From: Capitulum mitella
Lineage: Eukaryota; Arthropoda; Thecostraca; Pollicipedomorpha; Pollicipedidae
Assembly: GCA_030062745.1 (NCBI GenBank)
Contig: CP099846.1
Location: forward strand, 28,789,201-28,853,200
Direction of reading: 5' to 3'
Length of the DNA stretch: 64,000 bases
The notes beneath the pieces are model-generated. The model was not told the DNA's origin, ran no database searches, and saw only the letters and a program-made list of their open reading frames with translations. Shown in pieces: positions 35,236-47,926 of the stretch. A program made the translations under genes and the position numbers. Numbering within the stretch: position 1 is the stretch's first letter; the number at the start of each line of letters is the position of its first letter.

Positions 35236-38200
35236 ATTCCTCACTTTGCCAGAAACGGAATCTGCCATAGACCATACACTGAGCTCGCCGGCGCTAGGAA
35301 CATGGTCTGAATGGGCAGTAGACAGTGATGTATATGACTGTGACCATTATCGCATTCATAAAGACAACTTTTCCCACTACCAGCGGTACTTTACCACAAG
35401 GCTTACCAAGATGGAATTTAAAAAGAGCGAACTGGGACGTTTTTACCCAGTTGCGCGACGCAGAACCAGCTGAGGTCGGCTCCCTGGTTGAAGGTGTCGT
35501 ATTTACCACCGAGCATGTTCTACAAGCGGCATCTTCGACAGTTCCCCTCACATCGTCATCATCCAAACGCCAAGTGCCATGGTGGTCCTACGCTGTCGCC
35601 CAAGCAGTGGCGCTAAGAAAGCGAGCTTTTCTCGCCTTTCTTAGACACAGAGACGAGGCACACAGCATTGAACGCAATCGCGACCGTGCTAGAACTCGTT
35701 CAATCTTTCGCACCGCAAAAGGGGACTCATGGAATTCTTTCGTCTCGCATTTTACACAGGAAACTCCATTAGGACCAATCTGGAACTTAGTCCGGACACA
35801 GTCAGGAAAACAAAAGTCTTTTTTATTTCGGTTTTACGTACCAAGGACACTTTTACATCCGAACCATCGATGGTCATAAACGCAACAAGTCGAACTACAG
35901 CCCACTGTAGTTCCTCCGAGAACTACGGCCTCGAGTACTGCACCTTTGCACGCTGCTCATTTATTTCGCCATCTGACCCCTTGTCATCGGATAACCAGGA
36001 AATTCACAACATGCTCCTCTCTTCGTCGAAACCTAAGGACGCCATAACAAGTACTGGAAACACGTCTGTTAGTTCCCACAAACCACACTGTGCTTCCTTC
36101 AAGCACCTACCCGACACTGTGCTCCAACTCATTCTACAATCATTCACCGGTCTTTGGGCAACACATGCTCTCTCGGACTCATGGAAAACATCCACCGTGA
36201 TTCCATCGCCAAAACCTGGAAAAGATCATAGACACATGGCTCTCAATAGTTCCTTGAAAAAGATTCTCGAACAAATGATTGTGAAGCGGTTGGCCTGGTT
36301 TTTAGAAGAGGAACACGTTTTATCACAGTTTCAGTGGGGATTTCGGGAAAACCAGTGCCATAACGTGATACGGTTGAAAACGGACATTCGCAAAGAAAAC
36401 ACACAACTGCAGTTTTTCTTGACATACGTCGTGCATACAGCATAGACATAGACATACAGCAACCCGTTTTAATCGAAAAGATACAACGTATAGGCAAAAA
36501 AGTACACGTGGCAAACTCCTTGGTGGGATTTTTATCGGGAAAGAATACTTTTAGAGTTCGTTGCCGTACCGGTCATTCCGCCAGTTTTACCTTGGAGAAT
36601 GGTCTTCCCCAGGGTAGGTGCCTTCCACCGGTACTTTTTAACATCATGGTCGACGATATCTTTAATCAAGTCCCATCGAACGTATCACATTCCATATATG
36701 CAGATTATGCTGCCCTCTGGTGCACACACGGTGGCCTGGACGTGCGCCTAACCAGGATCCAAAAAGCTCTGCAACGAACTGAAATTTGGTCCAGAAATAA
36801 CGGCTTATTTTTCTCACCTCAAAAATCAGCAGTCACGGTCTTTTCCAAACGCAAAACATGATTAGATTCGGATTATGGATTATGGACGTGGACTGCAGTT
36901 AGACGGCCATAGTATCACACTGGTTAGATCTTTTAAACTTTTTAGGCGTCGTACTCGACCCATTGCTCTTGATACGACGACAGCTCGAACACATACAAAC
37001 CAAGTGCAGGAAAAAACTCAGCCGTTTCAAGTGCACTGCGAGCATTCGTTTTGGCGCCGACCGCACTACCCTTCTACATCTATACAAAGCTCTTGTTTTA
37101 CGTACCATGGATTTCGGATGCATAGTATATGTAGGAAGCAGCGATGCCACACTCAACAAATTCGACGCTATACAAAACAATTTCATACGACTGGCCGTGG
37201 GAGCAATGAAAACATCACCTATCATTGCCCTGCAAATGGACACCACGATACCACCATTATACATACGCAAATATGAGCTCACTTTGGGATATTGATGCAA
37301 GATGAATTTTACCAATAATCCCGAAACACCTGTTTTTAAACACAACCCAATACACATCACAAATATGTCGGACCAATGGCTAGGCGAACTGGTCTTCCCA
37401 TAGGATCACGCATCAAAGTTGTTTTCTCAAACCATTCATTTTAACAAACCGCGCACAGCTCGTTCACCGGCTCTGACCTTGGCACCACGGCAACTAGCTG
37501 AAAGGAAAGCTCTAAAGCTTATGCAGGAAAACAGAGATCTATTTACAACAACAAGAACAAGAAATACAACAACGCTTTAAGAGCTTTAAGGCCTGACATC
37601 AAAATTATCATTTCGTTTTTACTGATGGATCCAAAGATGATAATCACACGGCAAACCCAGTGATACGCTGAGAGAGTACCATGAAAAAGATTATCAGACA
37701 ACACTTCCATTTTCATAGCTGAGCTAAACGCCATTCTTTTAGCACTGAATTTTATCAAAGTTAGCGAGGTACGAAAGGCAGTCGTCTGTAGTGACTTACT
37801 CTCCGCTGTGCAGTTTATCATCTTTTATCCATCATCCTTTGTAAACATTCATGTGGTACAACTTCACCAGACACTGGCAGAGACCGGGATAACAGTGAGA
37901 TTTTTTTTTGCATTTCCGGTGACAGCGACATTGCAAGAAATGAACCAGGCCGAGAGGCAAAACATGCACTGACACTGACAGACATAACTGCCATTCCACC
38001 AGACTTTTCACCCATGAAGATGTCCATTCACAGAACGGGCATGGCGCACTGGTACCAGCAATAGGTCAACACCACTAGACACACACAAATGCACGATATT
38101 AAACACGATGTAGTCAAATGGGTTTCTGCGTCCAGGAAGAACAGACAGGAAGAAGTTGTTTTAGCTCGCCTCCGTATTGGCCATACATAATTTTATATTC

Positions 38201-38460
38201 TCTCATGAGCCTCGCTCAGTCTGACGAAATTGTGAGGCGCATCTCACAGTCGCCCATTTTCTCATCAGTTGTGCGCTGTATGACGTTCATCGTCGTGCTC
38301 TCATTCGCTATTGCCAAAGGCATAGTGTTACCCTTCCGCTTGTGGTTTTGCTTGGTGACAACCATCCAGAACTCCTCCAGTTTTAAGTTACTTTCTTAAG
38401 CAATACTGGCCTGATGCAACAGCTTTTATCCATGACGCAGACGACATTTAAGTCCGTGGC
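35236..38460 (+). pseudogene. LINE ORF2: endonuclease tail, reverse transcriptase and RNase H, degraded
   Basis: It begins with the end of the endonuclease (AIDHTLSSPAL ... DCDHYRI, near 35252-35350, where the family ends in SDHxPI). A linker follows (PRWNLKRANWDVFTQL; VPWWSYAVAQAVALRKRAF, 35400-35650). RT blocks come next: IPSPKPGKDH (near 36205), FQWGFRENQ (near 36330), GLPQGRCLPPVLFNIMVDDI (36602-36660) and the active site as YADYAALW (near 36700), where the second catalytic Asp is Tyr. RNase H blocks are FTDGSKDD (near 37618), AELNAILLAL (near 37722) and CSDLLSAVQF (near 37791). A LARLRIGHT motif (near 38160) marks the C-terminal part. Several frameshifts and stops intervene. Confidence 0.85.
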
Positions 38461-38530
38461 GTAAGATAACACATCTGCAGGTCATGGAATGGTCCCAGTG
38501 GGACGAAATGCCCTTAAAAACCTCAAAAAA

Positions 38531-39249
38531 AAAACGAAAAATGCAAATGCTTGCTATAAAGTTATGTTTCACGTCTCATGTCTCTCATACCTCGCAGAGA
38601 CTTTCGATAAGGTTTTATCTCGTTATTCCAAAATTTGGGTATTTTGTTACTGAGGCATTGGGCATGGGTTGTTAAGTATCATCGGGAAGAAGGCTGATTG
38701 AGATACACCAAGTAATCTGTCGCTTTCACTGCTCAAGTGCGCCATTGCATAAATGGCGTTGCGTAGTCTAGTTCCAGGTTACGAAAATTCTGTGAAAGGT
38801 TTCATCGGTAGGCTTAGTAAAAGTCAACGCCGTTTCTGGAATGCATGCCATTTTTCCTGTGCTGAAAGGGTACTCGAACCCCTTTTTGGCTGTCTGATAG
38901 TAAGACTTTTCCTACATAAGCTTTTTACACATTTCACGTCGATTTGAACGCCCTGCAGGGAGCAAGGGAAGCTCCATGAGACGTTTTTGGGACACATGGC
39001 AGACCATTTCTCGGCCGTTTCACACGCGTGATACTCCTTCGTTCAGATGTCGGCACTGTAAGCCAATATTTAGCAGTGTTTAGCAGTGCTGTGATTTCGC
39101 TGAGTGACATTTACAGTAACTGATCATCCTCATAGTGCAGTAAATGTTTCGAGACTGCTAAGGGCGGACGCGGGGAACGTTATGCGGGGTAATGCGACGT
39201 CGTGTGCAAGAAGGCTTTGCGGGCTCGCAACTGCAACTGCTCCTTTTTA
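38531..39249. other. Intergenic, nothing recognised
   Basis: No gene or repeat family identified. Confidence 0.4.
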
Positions 39250-39706
39250 GAGAGGAGGAGACTCAAAATTTTAAGAGCAGGAAAGGGTCATGAAGAGTTA
39301 CATTGCGTGCAGTTTTCATGATCCTAGGTCAATATCTCCACAGCTGAAGGGGGATCGAAAAGGTCAGCTCTGGACATTTTCTCAGTCCATACAGACCATT
39401 TCGTATGGCTTTTGGAACAAAACGGGAAAAGGGCGCGTATTAGAGCATTAAAACGTGGAATACGACAATATCCATTCATCTGACGTCGTGAGTGAGAATT
39501 TCGGATCAAAGTCATGTCAGGTCATTGGCCTATGACGTCATATTTTTATTTTTTCCAAATCAGGTTTCCAGCAACACGGAATGCTGGTGTAGTCTGGGTG
39601 TAAATAAGGGCTCTAAACGCATCAGTAAATCTGTTCACTTCCAGATATCACTGATCTCCGCAGGGTCAAAACAAGCGAAGCAAGGTCACTGACCTTGGCT
39701 GGAGTT

Positions 39707-39768
<62 letters not shown>

Positions 39769-40200
39769 AAGCGTATCAATAAGCGCAGACGTGTTTTTAT
39801 TAGGCTCTCTGAATGCATGATGCAAAGCAAATCTGGATCAGCTCAAAAGCCACTTGACTATAACCTCTGATGGCCTTGATATTCACTGACCCCGGCTTTG
39901 GTCTTAGTGCATCCATCAGTTATTCCCGAACAATGTCGGCTGATAATGCTCAAACGGTAATCGTTACGTACAACCCCAGTCCTCTCGCAAAGTTCCCATT
40001 TGCCTGCGACAACCGTTCTTGTCGTGAAGTTTTTTTTTTACTTCGAGTGTTTCGAACTCGAAAAATTGTTTTCTTTGCGTCAGTCGACGAGTTAGTAAAA
40101 TATCATAAATGTTACAAAGGTATCAGCGACCAGCTCAAATCCGTTCTCCAGATTTTCAAGAAAAACAGATGGCCTTCCACGTGGTGTGTTAAGGAAGAGC
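39250..40200 (+). repeat. Dispersed repeat family C, copy 2
   Basis: Aligns with 30410-31520 through the CCTAGGTCAATATC, GTCATGTCAGGTCATTG and GGCTTTGGTCTTAGT blocks. It is interrupted by an AT microsatellite at 39711-39769 where copy 1 has a short ATATGT run, so the microsatellite grew inside the repeat. Confidence 0.75.
39711..39769. repeat. (AT)n microsatellite inside repeat family C
   Basis: Pure alternating AT to about 39755, then ATATGT units. Confidence 0.95.
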
Positions 40201-40324
40201 AAATTTTTGTCTTCAGAAAGGGGGTGTCAAGATGAAGGGGGCTCGCAATATTTCTGCCTTCCAGAGGCGTCGATTTCTGTAAATGGTTGGAGGGGTCCGA
40301 GCCGAGGGCCTTATCTCGCCCAAG

Positions 40325-40660
40325 TGTGGGTTTGTCAACGGATTTAGCCCACTTTATTTTGACCAACGGAAAGCTATGGGTTGTTTTGTTACTGTTTATC
40401 GAATAAAAAATTGCATTTATTCCCCTGTTTATAGATAGCTATATATAGATGAGAGATAAAAAGACAGAGAGATACATTGCTTTAGACTTTATTCTTTACT
40501 TTCTGCCTGTCTCTTATCTAGTGCAGCCGTTCTTTTCGTTATTATTACTCATTTCCCTATAAAACCGGCAGAAAATATTGGAGGGGGGAACCAACTTTAG
40601 GGAGCTCAAATCAACATTGGGTGGACCAGGACCCTCTCAAAAGAATACAAATCAACACCC
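40325..40660 (+). repeat. Dispersed repeat family F, copy 1
   Basis: Aligns with 62530-62720 in the same orientation: CCACTTTATTTT-type block, AAATATTGGAGGGG-type block and ATCAACACCCCTG block. The middle carries a 120-bp AT-rich segment absent from the other copy. Non-coding. Confidence 0.65.
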
Positions 40661-43300
40661 CTGTTGTCTTTCTGTACGAGCTGCGATCCGTCTTTACTGT
40701 CCAGAACACCCTGCAAGTGTTCCCCGTCCCAGATGTGGAAAGACAGCTCACTTCATACCGTTGCCTGCGGTAGCGCTCTTAAATGACGTCATGTATTACC
40801 AGGTCCTTGAAACACGGATATACATTCGATGCGCTGTTTTGGTCCCCCAAAAGTGGGCGTCGCACCGAACGTATTTTGCTCGCCGCCCACGACAACCCCT
40901 ACGCTCTTTCGTACCGTTCAGTTCTCGATATGCATCGCTAGCGACGGTGACGCCGCCGATGGCGCCTCGTAAAACTACAATGAGGTCCGTTCGTTAGTGA
41001 AAGAGTGACCTATTAGCCGCGTATCCGAGCGCATTGACAGCATGTCTGTCTGAACCAGGATAATCAGAATTTGAGGTTCCTTCAATGGCCGTCTCTCACG
41101 AATATAGTTCGATCTCAGTTCGATTTCATGCTCCCGTCACACCAGTCACGGACCCGACGAGCCAACTGCTGCCACTTTGTTACATGTCAGCAAGTGGTGG
41201 TGAACAGACGCGGATTCGGCGAGCGCACAACAGCGATTGCCTTCTGTTCCCCGCGCGGTGGGGGGAGGGGGGGCGGCAGCGGTTCTTATTAGGACCACTG
41301 CTTGAACACCGGCCGATGCGCTGACGGGTGCCGGCCACATTTTTCGGTGCCCTGACGCCCGGGGCACATTGAGACGTGACCGAAATGAGGAGAGCCGATT
41401 ACAAGCGTGTCTGGCCGAGGCGTCCGCAGATGCGTCCGGCGTGTAAGGGCCGTATAAGGGCCCTCGCGTTCCCATGGGAGTGCGTTTGATCGATTAAACA
41501 TTTTGATTCGCCCAGTCACGCTGGTCCCACGTATACATAGAGAGAGTGGTAGTGGGGAGAGGTAAGAAAAGTTTCCAAATCAAATCTCCTCCTGTCAAAC
41601 CTCGCCTAACGAGCTGGGGGGAGTTAAACGACACGTTCTTAGGCAGTTTTTTTGGGGGGGAGGGGGACTGCGGCAATACAGCGTGAAATTTGGCATGGCT
41701 GACAATGCGTTTAATGTGCATGTTTAGAAGAAATATTGATCCAAGGTTTTCTCTGGTCAGCTACCAATAACGTCATCACTAAAGGTTTGCGGAAAGATTT
41801 TTCGCTAAGTGTCATTTTCTACTGTTTTAGGGCAAGGGGCATTCATAAACGTCACATGATGGATTTATGGAATTGGTTCAGAATGGTAGTCCATATACGA
41901 AAAGGTCACTTTAGATCGGCCAATGGGTTTTTCAAGCTCAAACAAAATGAACAACTTAAAATAGCCGTTTTTATTTAAGAACGTCTTTATATTAATTTTT
42001 GGCACTGAGCATGATAAAGGAGGATATTTTAGGCCTGCTTGGCCGCAAATGTGTCGTTTTCCCGGAAGATCGTCTTATTATAGCTCCAAGTATAAGGCTG
42101 ATCTAACTTAGGAGGTCACTGGTTGATCCGACGGGGTCGAACGGCATACCATTGGATTCCTTGGGCACCAAGCTATCGATTGCTTTTTGGACCCGTGGCG
42201 TTAGCTCAGTTAGGGGCCAAATGGCAGGGATGGGGGTGCCTACACCATCCACCTTGTCATCGGCTCGAATGAAAAGCCATTCCTTCCGGCAAGGGATAAA
42301 ACATGAACCGTTTTATATTGGGGCAGCCGAGGCGAAATCCCAATATGTGCCTCATTTTTTTCGGATCTCCACGATTAATGATGACAAAACGCTAAGTCTG
42401 CACCCGCCAACTCACTAGTGTGGAACCGCCAGCGTGTCGTCATACACCAGCTGAGAATAGGTCAAGGACGAATAGGGCATGTAAAATTCGCGGGGAATAG
42501 TTCCGGAACTCAGGCAGACGTAGAGTGTGTTCATCTGTTTAACTTCTAAAGGCCTTTATGAAATACTACAACGCAGGGGGCTTGGAATTGGAGGGGGCAG
42601 AGGGGTAGCTGCCCCTAACTCTAGGCAACGTCTATTAACCTTATAGTGGCGCATGGGGAGAAACGAGATAAAAATCATGTTTCCCTCTCATCTACACACA
42701 GGCTCTGTCTCTGCTGTTGCCACCAGCAATAGCAACACCGTTATTACATACAGCCGTATGACACAATTATTTGGGGTTGAATAGGGCATAGAAAAGAAAT
42801 TGAGTAAAATAAGGAGGCCATACCAGTATTATCAAATCATGCAAATATCACCGCCCAATCCGTCCGTACCTCTGAATCAGAATGACGGACTAGCTTGAAT
42901 GGCAATGAAAAACGAGTCTACACCTAGTGGATTTTAGTTCACAGTGCACCACTGGTGACGCTATCGTCGCCACATCTAGACTCATGAGTTGACGCTACCG
43001 ATACGTGAGTGGTCTGTGAGAGTGCGTGGGCGGCCGTGTCAGTTTAGTGAATCACTGAGGTAAATTTAACGCATTTTTTCGCTGAGAACATTTAGACCAT
43101 GTACGGCTAGAAAGCACTAGACGTGAGGTGTTTATGTCTACCGACAAGTTTCAAGGTTACAATGTGGCAATGGACAATGGACTTGTCCATTCACTGCAGA
43201 TTTTTTGAAGATTGTTGGAACAAAAGTGCCACTCGTCAGCATGGATCTTAACAGTACCATGGACCTAATACTTTTGTTTGTTGTGTTCGGCTTGTGTCCG
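40661..43300. other. Intergenic with a family G fragment
   Basis: 42596-42720 matches the right half of the foldback element at 4 kb (TAGCTGCCCC..., GGCGCATGGG, CACACAGG blocks). The GC-rich part near 41146-41475 gives long open frames on both strands without domains. No gene recognised. Confidence 0.45.
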
Positions 43301-45666
43301 AAATCTGGTATGATACTGGTCATATATTTTAAAACTCCATTTAAAATCCAGTTGTTTCACTCTTGGTGCCACACCCATCTTATGTTTCACCTTTTGGCTG
43401 ATGCTTTGGTTTTTCAACATTTGTGTGCTTGGCTGTTGAATCTTGTTCATCATGTCCACTGCACTGTTGAGAATATGTCCCATTTTGAAAATGTGGCAAC
43501 AGAATACAACAGTCAACAAAATGCACCTGCTTGGGATAAGCAGGTGTATGAGAGTGGCCATCCATGCATCTAGGTGCAGCAGTCATGTGCCTATGTAATC
43601 TGAATAAAGCCTACCCAAGTATTGGGCCTCAAACCCGCAAGTGAGCGATGCACGTACAAGGTTTGGTCCAAAGGTGCCAGGTTTTCTATTGAAATATAAA
43701 CACAATGATCTGTTATATAATAGAGTTAAGTAAAGTGCTTTACATTGCATTCATGTTTGGGTTACTCATTTTGCTTATAATCACATTTATATCATATCAC
43801 ATTCATACTTTCAAGAATGTGAGAAATACTAAAAAAATAAAATAAAAGAAGCATTAATCTTGGCATCATTTTTTTTTTTATAAAACTGATTTCTTCTTGT
43901 ACAGTGAATCCATTTTCATGGCTGAAACTGTGTGGTCAGTTTAAAAAATATGAAATTTGCTTCCACTTGTATATTTTTCATCCAAAGAGTGACAATGATG
44001 ACACACATTCCTGAAAATTGCCATTAGCCAGAACTGATCTTTTCTAGATATCTAAGGACTCCTTGATAACATAATTTGGCTCATATTTTCCAAACCTGCC
44101 ATTAGAAATATCAGGCCAAACTAAATTGCCTGGTGTATAGAAGGTTTTCCCAACATTGTCAAAATGATATTGTAAATACTGTTCCAAGATAATTTGTATA
44201 ATGTCTTTTGTCTTAGCTAGAAGAAAACCTATATTTTTGGTTCAATGTACATTTGTCTCTGGTGCATTCCCATCCCCTGGCATGTCCCTTACTACTTTTT
44301 TCCACTGGGATGTACTAACTTGGCATTTGCCCAAGTTTTTGCAAAATTGTTTTCTTTTCATTTTGCTTATACATGAGTTTGAATGCTGCAAAAAAGCACA
44401 TGATGCATCAGGATATTTATGACATTTCTTGTCCATTATCTTAAGGTATTTTGGATGCATATTTCATACATTCCATTTCCATTTCATACATACATACAAG
44501 TGCATGATGACATTCAGATGAGGAGTAGGGATCATCAGAATTTAAACTGCAGGATTTGCAATCATAGATTGCAGTCCTTTTTTAAGGATTGTGGGTGGGA
44601 TGAAATGTTTTTCAGATGATTGCATTGCAGATTGGATTGCACTTTTTCTGCAGTCCTTTTTGCAGTCCTTGCTCACTGCCATTTACTTACTATTTACTTT
44701 AACCTGGCACCACCTGAGGATGTCAAATAGGGCACCCCCAGTTTTTGTGAATAACTTCAGAACTGTTGGAGCCAGCCCATCCAGACTTTCAGTATCTGTT
44801 TCTCAATCAGTTTGACATCAAAACTATTTCCATGCTAGGTCAGGCCATGGAAATGTGATACCAGAAGTGAGCCCTTGCATGCATATTTTCACCTCTGGGT
44901 GGTGGGGTGAACATGTTTTGTTTTTTTTAATAATATTCACAAATATAATGTGTGAATTATTTGGATTTATGTAGAACACAGTATCCAAAAGGATATATGG
45001 CCATGAAACATCAACATTAGAGGTCATGCTAGGTCACATACATGATGACAGTTGGACTGATTTGCATTTTGGATGATAGATGTGGTTGCACTGACCTTCC
45101 CCATCTTTCAAGACAGCCAAACAAATCTATATACACCTCTTAGGAAGGCTCATCAAATGCATCACAAGGTCATGTCAGGGCACATCACAGATAGATGTGA
45201 AACAAAATTAAATATTGCATTTTGTATGGAAGATTATTCAGTAGCAGCAGAGAGCAATTAATGTTCCTAGTCAAAAAAAGGAAAATGATTATTTATCCTG
45301 ACCTGGCTTGAACTTGACCTAATGAAGAGCAGACAGAGCAAATTTGATTATCATGAGATGTCAGTTCAGTTATGTACTAAGTGCAGGCAAGCATCCCAGC
45401 AAGTAATTATCACACTTTGTCAGGAAAAGTAAGTGACCTTATCTGACCTGACTTATATGGACCTTGGCTGGATGAAAAGCAGGTAATGCAAAACCAATCA
45501 TCTGAAGGTTTCACTTCCATCTTTTGTTGCCACTTGGACCAAAATGGCTGCACATAAGGATGGATCTTTGTCAGGTAAAGTAAGACCAGTATTTTGTGTA
45601 ACTTGGGTTGATCTTGCCCCAACATTTTAATATATGTTGGCATACTTCTGATGCAGAAGATCATGA
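43300..45666. other. CpG-free block (three CpGs in 2.37 kb, none in 43655-45666)
   Basis: Reading every line, CG occurs at about 43636, 43646 and 43653 and then not at all until 45667. Flanking DNA has CpG in nearly every 60-base line. TG and CA are abundant inside. The block has no recognised gene. It includes a copy of repeat family D (45165-45570) whose CpG sites, visible in the copy at 5.8 kb, are mostly TG or CA here. This is the expected footprint of 5-methylcytosine deamination, but the completeness and sharp edges are unusual. Confidence 0.9.
45165..45570 (+). repeat. Dispersed repeat family D, copy 2 (CpG-free)
   Basis: Aligns with 5755-6155. Compared with that copy, ATCACGTG reads ATCATGAG, TATCGTCC reads TATCACAC, and AACGGCTGCGAG reads AATGGCTGCACA, i.e. 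CG has become TG or CA at most aligned sites. Confidence 0.8.
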
Positions 45667-47926
45667 CGTTTCATTTGATACCCACTTGAAGGCTGTAATA
45701 CCAGCATTGCCAATGATATAATGTACGAATTGATGTTAGTTTTTATGTGTTTTGCGTTTTTCGTGAGCTGTGAGGTCATCAGGCACGTGACCAGGATTAA
45801 CATAGCATTGCCTTAATCGCAAGACTGAGGGCTGTCGATTGGTGATAGGCCGGTTCAGATCCGAGTGTTAGATCCTAGATCCTGAGATAACTGGGGTGCC
45901 TTTTTGACACCCAGAGACGGTTGGGGTACAAAAAAGTGGACCTGCTGTGGATCTGTGTGTGTACAGTAGCTGTATGATGTTGGAAGAGTTCCTTCTCCCC
46001 CTACGTGTCAAAGAGTAGCCTTTATCGGACGCGCACAAGAGCGAATCCGAGTCAGCAGGCCGTTTGCCCAACACTCGCCGACCTGTTGCGGAGGTTAGGC
46101 CAGGGTCATCCTGCCAAAATTTGGCAATTTGACAAATACTGATCGATTTCATGCTTTTCGTTTGTCAGATTGTTGTACAATTTGGTTTGCACAATGTCCT
46201 ACGTGCGTGATATACGTAAGCGTAGTTTTAAATTTCTCGATACGGAAGATCAAAGGTCATGGCGCCACACCAGCAGTCGACCCTGCCATCCGGATCTGAC
46301 TTGCCCGTTCTTCGCATTTGCACGAAAGTGAGTCTGTCTGGTGTTCGTAAGCCTTTAAGCCAACTGAGACAATCTTAGTCGAGCATAGGGGGATTGGTGC
46401 ATAGGGGCCACATACGAGCAAAGATCAGCCTATCAGTGAAAGAGAAGAAGATGGGCACAACTTAAAAATCTCACAGAAGTGGTAACAAAACCCGATTCAG
46501 CGATCGGGAATCGGAACAAGTCTGCTTGTAAGACGAACGAGAATCCCGTCAATAACGCAACGTAGGGGCCTTTTCAAGGCCAGGCGAGTACATTAACCCC
46601 GACTGGCCTTGGATAACCTGTTTGCCTCGGACCATTTTTTTAGGGCGCTGATTCTGAATTTCACATGTGTTGTTAACGTAACGTAGCTTTTGTTCGTATC
46701 TCATTCACCACCTTGTAACTATTCAACATTCAGGGAATGCCGTCATGACCAAAATATCAACGTCCTCAAGCTGGCATTGAATAAACATGTGATGCTCGCG
46801 AATTCCGAGACGTGAACAATATATATGAAATTCGTGACCATTGCCCTAGAAAATGAATGGCCCGAGGCCATCACGTTATCCAAAATCAATTTAGGTCATT
46901 GACCTCAGTCGACCTTCAAAGGGCCCAATGCTCGACTACGATTGTCCCAGTTTGCTTACAGGCCTAAGAACACCCGAAAGGCCCACTTCCGTCCAAATGT
47001 GAAGAACGGGCATGCCACCTCTGAATGGCAGGGGTCGATTGGTAGTGGTATGTCATGACATCTGACCTTCCGTGCCAAGAAATTTAAAAGTGTAGCAGGC
47101 ATGCAGGACATCGTGCACACCAAATTGCAGAACAATCGAACAAACGGAATGCACGAAATCAGTCAGTATTCGTCGTATAGCCTCAGGGAATATTTCTCAA
47201 ACGCCTCTGGGCAACACTTCGTTCAGTATATCTGACACAGTTTCAGTTTGTCCAGAAACGTTTTTTGTCACGCTTATTTAAATACTTGGGGACATATTGT
47301 GGTACATTTTCGCGAAGATCACGATGAGCAGATATGGTTAAAGCTGAAAATGTAAATGTGATGTAGTCAGGTTTAAGGTCATCCCAAGGTCACAAATTAA
47401 AATGAACTTATTTGTGGAGGCTGGAATATTTCTCTTTCGAATGGCGCCAGTCGCACCTTCCTGTGACGGTGTGACACCGAGTTATGAGCTTTTGAATCAT
47501 GCTGTGTATGTATAAACCAGTGGCCTTTCACGATCCGTGACTTTGACCTCAGAGGTTATCTTGCACAAAATAATTCATGGCTAGGCATTTCTTGATCGGT
47601 ACTAGGAGCATACCAAATTTCATCAAAATCTAAACGGGTTCGATCAGTTCTTGTGCGATTCGACTTGGAATGCCTAAGATGTTAATTTCGAGGTTATTTA
47701 CACACCTCACTAGTTAAGTAAAATCTCGTCATGGGCGCAAAAGAACCTCTGCAGTCCGCACACCCTAAAACACCAATAAATAACAAAAATGGCTACGGCG
47801 TTGCGTCTAACACGTGTGCGGTTACCTGCTGACTGACGGTACCACTGTGTGCTGCCGTTGCAGCGCCTGCGGCCGTTCGGCCTGTGCTGACGGCGGACAG
47901 CGAGACGGGAGACAGCTCCGCCCACC
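45667..47926. other. Intergenic and 5' flank of the Shisa-like gene
   Basis: CpG returns to normal density at 45667. AGGTCA-type half-sites occur (for example GGTCATTGACCTCAGTCGACC near 46892: GGTCATTGACCT, then CAGTCGACC). A pyrimidine-AG acceptor-like site (GCCGTTGCAG, ending 47863) precedes the Shisa-like start, so a non-coding first exon may lie upstream. No other gene is seen. Confidence 0.45.

Larger units (their letters stand above)
33180..38530 (+). mobile_element. Non-LTR retrotransposon, I/Jockey-type, internally rearranged
   Basis: A LINE with the order Gag-like ORF1 (CCHC zinc knuckles), a remnant of the endonuclease, reverse transcriptase and RNase H. RNase H after the RT favours the I group over Jockey. 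Nearly all of the endonuclease is missing and about 730 bp of foreign DNA (34500-35235) takes its place. A poly(A)-like A10 run near 38525 follows the end of similarity. Termini are approximate and no target-site duplication was established. Many frame changes and stops show it is inactive. Confidence 0.85.
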
